This document shows positions 35,119 through 44,863 of a DNA stretch of 64,000 nt, piece after piece. The stretch is from NCBI GenBank assembly GCA_910578555.1, contig CAJTPS010000020.1:1-64000 (forward strand), written 5' to 3'. A program made the position numbers and the translations under genes. The stretch is from an uncultured Lachnospiraceae bacterium. GTDB lineage: Bacteria; Bacillota; Clostridia; Lachnospirales; Lachnospiraceae. The notes beneath the pieces were generated by a model. It did not search any database, had not been told where the DNA came from, and was given only the letters and a program-made list of their open reading frames with translations. Positions within the stretch are counted from its first letter, which is position 1. Each line of letters begins with the position of its first letter.

Positions 35119-35155
35119 CGTAGCAGTAAACTAATATATGGAAGATGGTGACAGG

Positions 35156-35179
35156 GAAGCAGAAGACTGAACTGTTACG
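35156..35179 (+). repeat. Sequence matching one end of the MITE at 46289
   Basis: These 24 bases match 46407-46430, the right end of the palindromic element, at 22 positions, including all of CTGAACTGTTACG. The other end is not present here, so it may be a relic of the same family. Confidence 0.45.
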
Positions 35180-35195
35180 GAAGATGGGAGAAATT

Positions 35196-36458
35196 ATGGC
35201 ACTCAGTAAGAAGCCGGTTACCGGTATGAAAGATATTCTTCCGGAGGAGATGGAGATCCGTGACTATGTCATCGGCGTCATCAAGGAAACTTACGGAAAT
35301 TTCGGATTTACCTCGATTGAGACGCCCTGTGTGGAGAATATAGCGAACTTAAACTGTAAAGCAGGCGGCGAAAATGAGAAACTGATTTTCAAGATTTTAA
35401 AGAGAGGCGAGAAGCTGCGGCTTGCACAGGCGCAGAGTGAGGACGACCTTGTGGACGGCGGACTCCGGTATGATTTAACGGTGCCGCTTGTACGCTATTA
35501 TTCCAATCATGCGAATGAGCTCCCGGCGCCTTTCAAGGCATTGCAGATGGGAAATGTCTGGCGTGCGGACAGACCGCAGAGAGGGCGTTACCGTCAGTTC
35601 ATGCAGTGTGATATTGATATTCTGGGCGAGGCGGGTAATCTGGCGGAAATCGAACTGATACTGGCGACGACAACGACGCTTGGCAGACTCGGTTTCAGGA
35701 ATTTCAATATCCGCATTAACGACAGGCAGATTCTCAAAGCCATGGCGGCTTACAGCGGGTTTGTGGAAGATGATTACGATCAGGTATTCATCATCCTTGA
35801 TAAGATGGACAAGATCGGTATAGAGGGTGTAGAGGCGGAACTGCATGAGGCAGGCTACGATCAGACGTGCGTGAGTAAGTACATGGAACTCTACAGAGGA
35901 CTGCAGGATACGGACGATATGGTCGGTTATCTTGCGGACAGGCTTTCCGGAGTCCTGTCAGGGGAAGTTATGGAGAGCTTTAAGGAGATCATCGACAGCG
36001 TGGAAGCGACGAAAGGTGATTTCTTTGAACTGGTATTTGACCCGACGCTTGTGCGCGGTATGTCCTACTATACCGGTACGATTTTCGAGATCGATATGCC
36101 GGAGTTTGGCGGTAGCTGCGGAGGTGGCGGAAGATACGATAAGATGGTGGGCAAATTTACGGGTAATGATGTGCCGGCGTGCGGCTTCTCCATCGGATTC
36201 GAGAGAATTATTTTATTGCTGCTGGAAAGCGGTTTTCAGGTGCCGAAGACAGGACAAAAGATTGCCTATCTGCTGGAAAAAGGTCTGCCGTCCGGTAAGC
36301 TGTGCGAAGTGATGGCACAGGCGCAGGAAGAGCGCGCGCATGGCAATCAGATTCTGGTGGCGCGCATGAACAAGAACAAGAAATTCCAGAAGGAACAGCT
36401 TACCGCGCAAGGGTACGAAGCGTTTCAGGAGTTTTATAAGGAAGAGTTGAAAAGATAG
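35196..36458 (+). CDS. hisS: Histidine--tRNA ligase
   Basis: 420-residue class II aminoacyl-tRNA synthetase. Motif 1 surrounds the first helix after KPVTGMKDILPEE, motif 2 is in MGNVWRADRPQRGRYRQF, the histidine loops are in RGMSYYTGTIFEI and GGGGRYD, and motif 3 is in GFSIGFER. Because HisZ, the regulatory paralogue, lacks parts of these loops, HisS is the better call. GGGAG at 35186-35190 sets the start at 35196; upstream frame is not conserved. It precedes aspS, as in most Firmicutes. Confidence 0.93.
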   Translation: MALSKKPVTGMKDILPEEMEIRDYVIGVIKETYGNFGFTSIETPCVENIANLNCKAGGENEKLIFKILKRGEKLRLAQAQSEDDLVDGGLRYDLTVPLVRYYSNHANELPAPFKALQMGNVWRADRPQRGRYRQFMQCDIDILGEAGNLAEIELILATTTTLGRLGFRNFNIRINDRQILKAMAAYSGFVEDDYDQVFIILDKMDKIGIEGVEAELHEAGYDQTCVSKYMELYRGLQDTDDMVGYLADRLSGVLSGEVMESFKEIIDSVEATKGDFFELVFDPTLVRGMSYYTGTIFEIDMPEFGGSCGGGGRYDKMVGKFTGNDVPACGFSIGFERIILLLLESGFQVPKTGQKIAYLLEKGLPSGKLCEVMAQAQEERAHGNQILVARMNKNKKFQKEQLTAQGYEAFQEFYKEELKR

Positions 36459-36533
36459 AGATTCTGTACGGACAAAAAGTGTTGTTTGAAGACAGCCGGA
36501 ACAAAGACAGGACAGATATGAGGAGGAAGAAAA

Positions 36534-38348
36534 GTGGCAGAGTCTATGAAAGGCTGGAAGCGGTCGCATCGTTGTGCGGAGCTTTCCACACAGAATGTCG
36601 GAGAAGAAGTAACCGTTATGGGATGGGTACAGAAACAGAGAAACAAGGGCGGTATTATATTTGTTGATCTGAGAGACCGTTCCGGTATTCTGCAGATTAT
36701 TTTTGAGGAAAATGACTGTGGCGCGGAGGCGTTTGCCAAGGCTGAGAAAATGCGCAGCGAGTTTGTGATTGCCGTAACCGGTAAGGTAGAGAAGCGTTCC
36801 GGTGCGGTCAATGAGAATCTGAAAACCGGTGAGATCGAAATTCGTGCCGCACAGGTGCGTATATTGTCAGAGTCCGAGACACCCCCGTTTCCGGTGGAAG
36901 CCGATGCTAAGACGAAGGAAGAAATTCGCTTAAAATACCGGTATCTGGATTTGAGAAGACCTGATTTGCAGGATAAGATTATCCTGAGAAGTAAAATTGC
37001 TTCCGAGATGCGCGCATTTATGGCAAACGAAGGATTTCTGGAGATTGAGACGCCGATCCTGTGCAAGTCCACGCCGGAAGGTGCCAGGGATTACCTGGTG
37101 CCCAGCCGTGTGCATCCGGGCAGTTTCTATGCGCTGCCGCAGTCGCCGCAGCTCTATAAACAGCTTCTGATGTGCTCCGGTTACGACAGATATTTCCAGA
37201 TCGCACGCTGCTTCAGAGACGAAGACCTGCGTGCCGACAGACAGCCGGAGTTTACGCAGGCGGATATGGAATTATCATTTGTGGATGTCGATGATGTGAT
37301 AGACGTCAACGAGAGACTGATCAGGCATGTATGCAAGGAGGCGATCGGGCTCGATGTACAGATTCCGCTGCCGCGGATCACATGGCAGGATGCGATGGAC
37401 CGTTACGGTTCCGACAAGCCGGACACCCGTTTTGCGATGGAACTGACGGATGTGTCCGGGGTCGTTGCAGGATGCGGGTTCGGCGTATTTACATCGGCGC
37501 TGGAAAACGGCGGTTCTGTCCGAGGACTGAATGTGAAGGGACAGGCGGCGATGCCCCGTAAGAAGATTGACGCGCTGGTAGATTTTGCCAAAGGCTACGG
37601 TGCCAAAGGACTGGCATATTTGAGCGTGCAGGAGGACGGCACCTATAAGTCTTCTTTTGCAAAATTTATGACAGAGGAAGAACTGGGCAGGCTGGTACAG
37701 GCCATGCAGGGTGAGAAGGGCGATCTGCTTCTCTTTGCGGCTGATAAGAAAAATATTGTATACAGCGTGCTTGGCGCGCTGCGTGTGGAGCTGGGTAAGC
37801 AGCTTGGCTTGATTGACGAATCGAAGTTCAACTTCTTATGGGTAGTGGACTTCCCGCTGTTAGAGTGGAGCGAGGAAGAGAACCGCTTTATGGCGATGCA
37901 TCATCCTTTTACTATGCCGATGGAGGAGGACTGGCAGTATATTGATTCCGATCCGGGGCGTGTCCGGGCGAAGGCGTATGATATCGTATTAAACGGCGTG
38001 GAGCTGGGCGGCGGTTCCGTCAGAATCCATCAGGATGACATACAGGAGAAGATGTTTGAGGTACTCGGATTTACGAAGGAGCAGGCGTGGGAGCAATTCG
38101 GCTTCCTGTTAAACGCTTTCAGGTACGGTGTACCGCCTCACGCGGGATTGGCTTACGGTCTTGACAGATTTGTGATGCTTCTTGTCGGGGCGGATAATAT
38201 CCGTGAGGTCATTGCATTCCCGAAGATCAAGGATGCGTCCTGTCTGATGACAGAGGCGCCTGGCACGGTGGATGAGAAGCAGCTCGCGGAGCTGCAGATT
38301 GCATTTGCGCCGGAGTGTAAAGATGGAGAACAGGATAAGAACGTTTAG
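36534..38348 (+). CDS. aspS: Aspartate--tRNA ligase
   Basis: 604 residues, class II. An N-terminal OB-fold anticodon-binding domain (about 20-115, VMGWVQKQRNKGGIIFVDLR) is followed by the catalytic domain, which has FLEIETPIL (motif 1), FRDEDLRADRQPEF (motif 2), a GAD insertion (about 295-430) and GLAYGLDR (motif 3). The GAD domain marks the bacterial type. The start is GTG at 36534, seven bases after AGGAGG. It forms a unit with hisS. Confidence 0.97.
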   Translation: MAESMKGWKRSHRCAELSTQNVGEEVTVMGWVQKQRNKGGIIFVDLRDRSGILQIIFEENDCGAEAFAKAEKMRSEFVIAVTGKVEKRSGAVNENLKTGEIEIRAAQVRILSESETPPFPVEADAKTKEEIRLKYRYLDLRRPDLQDKIILRSKIASEMRAFMANEGFLEIETPILCKSTPEGARDYLVPSRVHPGSFYALPQSPQLYKQLLMCSGYDRYFQIARCFRDEDLRADRQPEFTQADMELSFVDVDDVIDVNERLIRHVCKEAIGLDVQIPLPRITWQDAMDRYGSDKPDTRFAMELTDVSGVVAGCGFGVFTSALENGGSVRGLNVKGQAAMPRKKIDALVDFAKGYGAKGLAYLSVQEDGTYKSSFAKFMTEEELGRLVQAMQGEKGDLLLFAADKKNIVYSVLGALRVELGKQLGLIDESKFNFLWVVDFPLLEWSEEENRFMAMHHPFTMPMEEDWQYIDSDPGRVRAKAYDIVLNGVELGGGSVRIHQDDIQEKMFEVLGFTKEQAWEQFGFLLNAFRYGVPPHAGLAYGLDRFVMLLVGADNIREVIAFPKIKDASCLMTEAPGTVDEKQLAELQIAFAPECKDGEQDKNV

Positions 38349-38405
38349 AAACAGAATCGGTGTCATGCGGGGAGCAGGCATTGTACAGCTGAGAGGAGGA
38401 CACAG

Positions 38406-38648
38406 ATGAATATACAGAATCCGGCAGCGATTATACAGTTGATGAATTTATGGAGCCGTTTTCAGAATAATCATCCGAAGTTTCCAAAGTTTATTTCGGC
38501 GGTGGTGAGAAACGGCATCAAAGAGGGCAGTATCATCGAGATTAAAGTGACTACCGCGGATGGCGAGAGTTTTGACTCGAATCTGAAGGTCAACGCAGAC
38601 GATATGGAGATGGTTGAACAGCTTAGAAATCTGACGCTGGAACGGTAG
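38406..38648 (+). CDS. Small conserved protein of unknown function
   Basis: 80 residues, soluble and mixed in charge (MNIQNPAAIIQLMNLWSRF, then a likely beta-strand region and a helix at the end). Similar small proteins occur downstream of aspS or elsewhere in Lachnospiraceae. GAGAGGAGG at about 38392-38400 is a strong ribosome binding site, which supports that it is real. I do not recognise a function. Confidence 0.7.
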   Translation: MNIQNPAAIIQLMNLWSRFQNNHPKFPKFISAVVRNGIKEGSIIEIKVTTADGESFDSNLKVNADDMEMVEQLRNLTLER

Positions 38649-38810
38649 CGGCTTTTACTCTGACAAGTTATCTTCCGGAGGCCTGGTGATTTTCTCAGGT
38701 GCCCGCAGGGTAACTTTTGTCATGGGATCATTTGTGCCGGTGCGCGTAATTGCAAGGCGGCCGGACATAACATGTACGATTATGATTATGAATATACAGG
38801 GTGTGTAAGG

Positions 38811-39815
38811 ATGAACAGATTTATATTGAGACAGTCTCTGCTGCTGTTTCTGACAGCGGTGATCTGGGGCGTGGCGTTTGTGGCGCAGAGTGCGGGCATG
38901 GATTATGTGGGGCCTTTTACTTATAACGGCGTGCGTTGCATTCTGGGCGGTCTGGTTCTGCTGCCGTGTATCGCGCTGCTCGACAGACTGCAGGGTGGCA
39001 GGAGTGCGCAAGGCGATGCGGCGGCGCAGGCGGCAGAGGGCATGAAGACAGAAGAAGCGTTGATGCCGACGGCGGCGGAAGCACGTAAGAGAAGCAGAAG
39101 ACAACTGGCGGCAGGCGGTATATGCTGCGGTGTTATTTTATTTGTGGCAAGCAGTTTACAGCAGCTCGGCATTCAGTATACGTCGGTCGGAAAAGCAGGA
39201 TTTCTCACGGCGATGTATATCCTGCTTGTGCCGGTCATGGGACTGTTCGTACATAAGAAGGTTGGCATGAAAGTATGGATCGGCGTCGTTTTTGCAGTTT
39301 GCGGATTGTATCTGCTGTGTATGACGAACGGGTTTAAACTGGAACGGGGAGACGCGCTGGTGCTTGCCTGTGCGGTGGTCTTTTCACTGCATATTCTGGT
39401 GATCGATTATTTCTCACCGAAGGTGGATGGCGTGCGTATGTCCTGTATTCAGTTCTGGGTATGCGGCATTGTGGCGCTGCTTTGCAGTTTCGTGTTTGAA
39501 CACCCCGATCTAAACAGCATTCTTACCGCCTGGCAGCCGGTCTGCTACGGCGGGATCATGTCCTGCGGCGTTGCATATACGCTGCAGATTGTCGGACAGA
39601 AAGGCATGAATCCGACGGTGGCGTCGTTGATCTTAAGTCTGGAGTCTGTTGTGTCCGTAGTGGCGGGATTCCTGATTCTGGAGCAGACGATGAGCAGAAG
39701 AGAACTGCTCGGCTGCAGTCTGATGATCGTAGCGATCGTGCTGGCGCAGCTGCCGGACAGGAACAACCGGGGCATGGCAGGTAGAGAAAAAATTGTTGAA
39801 ACAAAACAAGGATGA
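38811..39815 (+). CDS. DMT-family (EamA) transporter
   Basis: 334 residues with ten predicted membrane segments in two EamA halves: AVIWGVAFVAQSAGMDYVGPF in brief near the start, and a second half with PTVASLILSLESV. A hydrophilic loop with many Ala and charged residues (about 64-100) is longer than usual. EamA transporters carry metabolites or drugs. The start at 38811 is preferred as its N-terminus matches the family; ATG 38772 gives an acidic Tyr-rich extension. Confidence 0.9.
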   Translation: MNRFILRQSLLLFLTAVIWGVAFVAQSAGMDYVGPFTYNGVRCILGGLVLLPCIALLDRLQGGRSAQGDAAAQAAEGMKTEEALMPTAAEARKRSRRQLAAGGICCGVILFVASSLQQLGIQYTSVGKAGFLTAMYILLVPVMGLFVHKKVGMKVWIGVVFAVCGLYLLCMTNGFKLERGDALVLACAVVFSLHILVIDYFSPKVDGVRMSCIQFWVCGIVALLCSFVFEHPDLNSILTAWQPVCYGGIMSCGVAYTLQIVGQKGMNPTVASLILSLESVVSVVAGFLILEQTMSRRELLGCSLMIVAIVLAQLPDRNNRGMAGREKIVETKQG

Positions 39816-39829
39816 GAAGGGGAAGCGGT

Positions 39830-40972
39830 ATGGCAAAAGAATATTTTTTTGTATTTTACAGCATTCTGGCAGTGATTCTGCTGATCGGCGTTAAGCCGGC
39901 AAACAGGGGGAAATGGCGGGAAGAGTCACTGTCCCTGCATTCGTCGAAAGGGCTTTTAGGGTTTTGTGCAGTGGGGATCATGCTGCACCATATGTCCCAG
40001 ACGATTTATTTTGCGAATGAAGATCCGGGGATTCTGTTGTTTATGGTGGATATCGGGGTCTGTTTCGTGGGTATGTTCTTTTTCTTCTCCGGTTACGGGC
40101 TGTACTCCAGCCTGCGGGACAAGCCGGATTATCTGAAAGGCTTCCTGCGCGGCCGGCTGCCGGCGGTTCTGGTGCCCTTCTATATGTGTAATTTCGTCTT
40201 TATTCTGGGTTCTTACTTTTTCGGTTATCAGTTTAAGAAAGGGGAGCTGGTGCCTTATCTTACAGGTGCGATTCTGATGAATTCCCAAATGTGGTACATC
40301 GTGGAGATTTTCATTCTGTATCTGCTGTTTTACATTGTATTCCGTCTGGTCCGTAACCGGAATGCGGCATGCGCGCTGTATACGCTGCTGACGGTGGCGC
40401 TGATCGGCTTCAGCCTGTGGCTCGGGCATGATAAGACGACGCCGACACAGGGATTGTGGCTTCACGGGGAGTGGTGGTATAATACGACGCTGCTTTTGCC
40501 CGCCGGGATTCTGTTTGCGAAGTGGGAGAAGCCGATTCTGTCTTTTGTCAGGAAATTTTACGCGATCGTGCTGATCGTTGCGGCGCTGCTCACCGCGTTC
40601 CTGTATAAAGAAACACTGTTTATGCTGCGTACCAAGGGCTATTGGGTTGAGTGGGACGGCTATGCCGGTTATAAGGAAAAGCTGCAGACGCTGGCGGTGC
40701 AGACGCCGTTTGTGTTGCTGGCAGTCTTTACGGTGATCGTGATTCTGCAGAAGATCGAGTTCGGCAATAAGATTCTTGATTTCCTGGGCAGTATTGCATT
40801 GGAGTTATACCTGGTTCACAATCTGTTCCTGCTGTATATGCCGGCTTCCAACAGGGTATGGTATATACTTGGGTGCTACGGCGCATCTATTGCACTGGCG
40901 ACTGTGCTGCATGTGGCGGATCATAAGCTGATCGGACTGATCAGGCAGATTGGCAGGAAAGCAAAACACTGA
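39830..40972 (+). CDS. Membrane-bound acyltransferase-family protein
   Basis: 380 residues with about ten membrane segments. The family signature is a His near the end of the first conserved segment (GIMLHHMSQTIYF) and FFFSGYGLYSSL, as in acyltransferase family 3 (OafA/YrhL type). These proteins attach acetyl or other acyl groups to surface polysaccharides. GGGGAAG before ATG 39830 sets the start. It follows the DMT gene by 14 bases and so may be co-transcribed. Confidence 0.85.
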   Translation: MAKEYFFVFYSILAVILLIGVKPANRGKWREESLSLHSSKGLLGFCAVGIMLHHMSQTIYFANEDPGILLFMVDIGVCFVGMFFFFSGYGLYSSLRDKPDYLKGFLRGRLPAVLVPFYMCNFVFILGSYFFGYQFKKGELVPYLTGAILMNSQMWYIVEIFILYLLFYIVFRLVRNRNAACALYTLLTVALIGFSLWLGHDKTTPTQGLWLHGEWWYNTTLLLPAGILFAKWEKPILSFVRKFYAIVLIVAALLTAFLYKETLFMLRTKGYWVEWDGYAGYKEKLQTLAVQTPFVLLAVFTVIVILQKIEFGNKILDFLGSIALELYLVHNLFLLYMPASNRVWYILGCYGASIALATVLHVADHKLIGLIRQIGRKAKH

Positions 40973-41012
40973 TATACTGATGGGTACAACAAAGTAAAGG
41001 AGCAGTTGCACT

Positions 41013-41948
41013 ATGACAGAAAATAAAATAGATAATACGCAGCTTGAGACATTACTGGAGGAGTTTGCACAGGACAGGCAGAAAGAGAAGTATGCTGCAG
41101 TCATGGAACTTCTGGAGAAGGCACTCATATTGGTTCCTGCCATGCAGCCGCAGGGGCTGGACGAGGAAACCCAGCGACTGATGAAGGAAGGAAAACAGGT
41201 TAAGATTCCGCAGGGAGCGAAGATTGCTCCCTGTCTGCTGCGCAAGGAAACCGGCGAACAGGCACTGCCGATTTTTACGTCCGCAGCGCAGATTCCGGAA
41301 GACAAGAAGAGTCCGGCGCTTATGGCGATGCCGTTCGGGGCATGTCTTTCTATGGTCATGGCGAATCCCGGACAGGTGGAAGCCATCGTACTCAATCCTT
41401 TTACACACAATATGGTGCTGCCGCAGAAGGTTCTGGATGTGGCGGTCAAGCGTCTTGGTGCGAAGAAGCAGCCGAAGACAATCAAGGTGACGGAGCAGCA
41501 GTTCGGACAGCTTGTGCATAACAGGGTGGCGATGCAGATGCTTCCCAAATATCTGTTTGAACATAAGGAAGAAGGCTTAAAACAGTTGCAGCATGAAGAA
41601 GGAGCATTCATACTGCAGTTTTACAGAGAGTGCTATCCGGAGGGACGGAAATCATCTGTTGCCGCAAGACAGGACGACTTTTCGGTTATGACGCTGAATG
41701 TTACGGATGACATGCAGATCACAAGGGTAGATATGCCGGACGGGACAGCGAAGAAGGGCATGTGTTACCGCGTATATGCCGTCTGGCTGCGCGGTCCGCA
41801 GGAATTACGTTATTACACAATGGAAAAGACAGAGCAGGGAAATCAGATCGGGAGAATTACCGCAGACGGAAAGCATGAGCTGGTGGAGGAAGCACCGGAT
41901 AACGGAGCGGAAATCGAGGCGGTAATGGGGCTTGCGGCCCGTATATAG
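41013..41948 (+). CDS. SseB-family protein
   Basis: 311 residues. The N-terminal half (about 20-150) fits the SseB_N domain (LLRKETGEQALPIFTSAAQ), and a C-terminal domain (about 165-265) fits SseB_C, with a tail after it. SseB proteins raise serine sensitivity in E. coli but their role is unknown; several appear as effectors or immunity-like proteins. AAAGGAG precedes the ATG. The next gene, the kinase, starts 8 bases after its stop, so they form a unit. Confidence 0.8.
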   Translation: MTENKIDNTQLETLLEEFAQDRQKEKYAAVMELLEKALILVPAMQPQGLDEETQRLMKEGKQVKIPQGAKIAPCLLRKETGEQALPIFTSAAQIPEDKKSPALMAMPFGACLSMVMANPGQVEAIVLNPFTHNMVLPQKVLDVAVKRLGAKKQPKTIKVTEQQFGQLVHNRVAMQMLPKYLFEHKEEGLKQLQHEEGAFILQFYRECYPEGRKSSVAARQDDFSVMTLNVTDDMQITRVDMPDGTAKKGMCYRVYAVWLRGPQELRYYTMEKTEQGNQIGRITADGKHELVEEAPDNGAEIEAVMGLAARI

Positions 41949-41956
41949 GAGTAACT

Positions 41957-44185
41957 ATGAAACACTTTATGTTTTTCCTGATCTATAATTTCGCTGTGAT
42001 CACATATATCATCGGGTATATGATTCTGCGGAAAGGGATCAGGAAGAATCGGATCGATAAGGTTTATTTCACGGCGGCGATGCTGAGTGCAGGGTGGAGC
42101 CTATGCATGGGACTCGTGCTGATTCAGACGGATCAGAACAAGGCGGCTTTCATACGGGCGCTTGGTATGCTTCATATCTTCGGACTGCTCATATGTAATA
42201 CGCATATGATGGTCTACTGGTCTAATGTACGCGGCAGACTGAAACAGTGGACAGTCGGTTTTATCTGGTCGGGGTTGTTACTGTACCCGTTTTTGATTTT
42301 ACCCGGGAATGTGGTATTTGAGATGACACCGTACGGGATGTCCTACAGGATTGTTTCCGGCATATGGAGTGCTGTCTATACGGTATACTGTGCGGTTGCA
42401 GCGGTTAATCTGGCATGTGTGGCGCTTTATATGCTGCGCAGGAGCATACGCAGACGTGACAGAGTGATCGCGTATTCGCTCTTATTGTGTATCTCTGTCG
42501 TCTGTTTCGGGTGCGTGCTGGATACGGCTATACAGGTGGCGGGGATCGCGGCATTTCCGGGGACCACGATCGGGCAGTTTGTCGGCTGTGCGGTGCTGTA
42601 CAGGACATACCGGTTCCATAATAAGATGAAGATGACGCTTGAGAACATGTCTGAGTTTGTGTACTATTCCGTAGATGAACCGGTATTTTTGTTTGATGAG
42701 GCCGAGCGGCTCTGCATTGTAAACAACGGGGCAACGTTGTTTCTGGGTATGAGTGCGCAGGAGTGCAGTAAGCTGCAGCTCAGTGATATATTTGAACTGA
42801 ACCGCAACGCGTTCCGGTTCCGGGGGAATAAGAACCGGGTGGAAGCGCGCTGCTGGCAGCGCAATAATATATGCAGCATTACGATCGATAAGATCTATGA
42901 CGATTTCAGGGATATCATCGGTTATATCGTGATTGTGCATGATGTGACGGAGCGTGTGCGTATGCTTGAGAGAGTGGGGATGGAGAAGCAGCGTGCGGAT
43001 AAGGCGAATGAGGCGAAGAGCGTATTTCTTGCCAATATGTCTCACGAGATCAGGACGCCGATCAACGCGGTCATGGGTATGAACGAAATGATTCTCAGAG
43101 AGAGCGACGACGCGGCAGTCTTAGAGTATGCGAGGAACATAAGGGATGCCAGCAAGACGCTGCTCGTGCTGATCAATGACATTCTCGATTTCTCCAAGAT
43201 TGAATCGGGTATGCTTGAGGTAGTGGAGAAGGTATATTCTTTGAAAGCGCTGTTGAAGGCGCTTAAGGTGGAGTGTGGTATGCGTGCCGAAGAGAAGGGA
43301 CTTGCGCTGCACTTTACAGTACCGGAGGATACGCCGGAGTGTCTGCTGGGTGATGAAGTGAGAGTCCGTCAGATTATTCTCAATATTTTAACAAATGCGG
43401 TTAAGTATACCATGAAGGGCGGCGTAACGATGACAGTCTCCTATCAGTGGCTGCAGGAGAACGCGATTGAACTTGCATTCGCGGTGAAGGATACCGGGAT
43501 CGGAATCAGGGAGGAAAATATCGGCAGGCTGTTTGACCAGTTTGACCGCGTGAATGAGGAACAGGTACATACGATAGAGGGAACGGGACTCGGACTCAGT
43601 ATCGTGGACAGGCTGGTGAAGCTGATGCATGGTTCCGTGAAGGTGGAGAGCGTATACGGCGAAGGCTCTACATTTACGGTATGTCTGCAGCAGAAGGTGA
43701 TCGGCAAAGAGACGGTCGGTTCCCTGGAGGAATCCGCTAAACGGGAAGGGCGCAGCAAAGGTGCGCCAATGTTTACGGCGCCGGCAGCCAGGATCCTGGC
43801 AGTGGACGATAATAAAGTCAATCTTACGGTGATCAAGGGACTGCTGCGTAAGACGAAGGTACAGGTCACCTTTGCGCAGAGCGGTCATGAGTGTCTGCAG
43901 TGCGTAGCAAAGGAGCGGCATGATGTGATTCTTCTGGATCATATGATGCCCGGCATGGACGGCATTGAGACGCTGTCTGCCATGAGAGATATGCCGGACA
44001 ACCAAAGTAGAGAGGCGGCAGTGATCGTGCTGACTGCCAATGCAATGGCGGGTGTTCGGGAGATGTACCTGGAGAAGGGATTTGACGATTATCTCGCCAA
44101 ACCCATAGAGGGGACGGCGCTGGAGCAGCTGCTTATGCGATACCTTCCGGCAGCATATGTGAGGAACAGTACGGAACAGGGATAG
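41957..44185 (+). CDS. Hybrid sensor histidine kinase with 7TM sensor, PAS and receiver
   Basis: 742 residues. Seven N-terminal membrane segments (about 5-225) resemble the histidine-kinase 7TM sensor type. A PAS domain (about 235-335), HisKA with the phospho-acceptor His in MSHEIRTPINAVMG, an ATPase domain with NILTNAVKY, DTGIGI and GTGLGLSIV, and a receiver domain (VDDNKVNLTV, phospho-acceptor Asp in ILLDHMMPGMDG, the Lys in LAKPIE) follow. There is no HPt or DNA-binding output and no response regulator nearby. Signals probably pass to a separate phosphotransfer protein. Confidence 0.95.
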   Translation: MKHFMFFLIYNFAVITYIIGYMILRKGIRKNRIDKVYFTAAMLSAGWSLCMGLVLIQTDQNKAAFIRALGMLHIFGLLICNTHMMVYWSNVRGRLKQWTVGFIWSGLLLYPFLILPGNVVFEMTPYGMSYRIVSGIWSAVYTVYCAVAAVNLACVALYMLRRSIRRRDRVIAYSLLLCISVVCFGCVLDTAIQVAGIAAFPGTTIGQFVGCAVLYRTYRFHNKMKMTLENMSEFVYYSVDEPVFLFDEAERLCIVNNGATLFLGMSAQECSKLQLSDIFELNRNAFRFRGNKNRVEARCWQRNNICSITIDKIYDDFRDIIGYIVIVHDVTERVRMLERVGMEKQRADKANEAKSVFLANMSHEIRTPINAVMGMNEMILRESDDAAVLEYARNIRDASKTLLVLINDILDFSKIESGMLEVVEKVYSLKALLKALKVECGMRAEEKGLALHFTVPEDTPECLLGDEVRVRQIILNILTNAVKYTMKGGVTMTVSYQWLQENAIELAFAVKDTGIGIREENIGRLFDQFDRVNEEQVHTIEGTGLGLSIVDRLVKLMHGSVKVESVYGEGSTFTVCLQQKVIGKETVGSLEESAKREGRSKGAPMFTAPAARILAVDDNKVNLTVIKGLLRKTKVQVTFAQSGHECLQCVAKERHDVILLDHMMPGMDGIETLSAMRDMPDNQSREAAVIVLTANAMAGVREMYLEKGFDDYLAKPIEGTALEQLLMRYLPAAYVRNSTEQG

Positions 44186-44194
44186 GCGGAAGAA

Positions 44195-44863
44195 ATGACA
44201 GATACGATAATATTTGATTTAGACGGGACGCTGTTAAACACGTTGGAAGACTTGACGGACAGCGTAAATTATGTGATGGGACAATTCGGTCATCCTGCAC
44301 ATACGATTGAGGAGGTCAGGCGCTATGTGGGTAACGGCGCGGCGAAGCTGATCGAGCGGTCGGTGCCGCAGGGCAGCGCTGACCCGGCATACCGGGAAAT
44401 GCTTCATGCCTTCAGGGCGCATTATGCGGTACACTGTGAAGATAAGACTGCGCCCTACGAGGGCATCATGGAGATGTTATCGGCGGCATGGCGGGCCGGT
44501 TACCGCATGGCGGTTGTGTCCAATAAGCCCGACAAGGCCGTAAAACAGCTTGGCGCTAAGTTTTTCGGGGAATATGTCCGGCACTTTCACGGCGATCGCG
44601 AAGACGGACAGAGAAAACCGGCGCCCGATATGGTGTATCGGGCGCTGAAAGAACTTGATTCAGATGCGGAACATGCCGTCTATGTGGGGGATTCCGAAGT
44701 GGATCTGCAGACTGCCGCTAACGTGCCCATGACGTGCATCAGTGTGACATGGGGATTTCGGACGAAGAAACAGCTTCTTCGTGCCGGCGCGGCCGAGGAG
44801 CGTATGATCAGGTCTCCCCAGGAGCTTCTTCCCCTGCTTGCGCGTTTTCTTCAGGCAGAGTAA
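44195..44863 (+). CDS. HAD-family phosphatase, phosphoglycolate-phosphatase type
   Basis: 222 residues. HAD motif I is FDLDGTLLNT (nucleophile Asp), motif II is VVSNKPDK, motif III Lys is in RKPAPDM, and motif IV is YVGDSEVDLQTA. A helical cap domain (about 18-85) places it near phosphoglycolate phosphatases (Gph/PGP); the physiological substrate is not certain. It begins 9 bases after the kinase gene and its end overlaps the convergent CNNM-type gene by 56 bases. Confidence 0.92.
   Translation: MTDTIIFDLDGTLLNTLEDLTDSVNYVMGQFGHPAHTIEEVRRYVGNGAAKLIERSVPQGSADPAYREMLHAFRAHYAVHCEDKTAPYEGIMEMLSAAWRAGYRMAVVSNKPDKAVKQLGAKFFGEYVRHFHGDREDGQRKPAPDMVYRALKELDSDAEHAVYVGDSEVDLQTAANVPMTCISVTWGFRTKKQLLRAGAAEERMIRSPQELLPLLARFLQAE

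Noticed and set aside
35054..35195. T-box riboswitch before hisS
   Set aside because: The gap is too short for the T-box fold and contains no T-box sequence or matching terminator.
35145..36458. hisZ instead of hisS
   Set aside because: The histidine-binding loops RGMSYYTGTIFEI and GGGGRYD and motif 2 are complete, there are no his biosynthesis genes beside it, and aspS follows.
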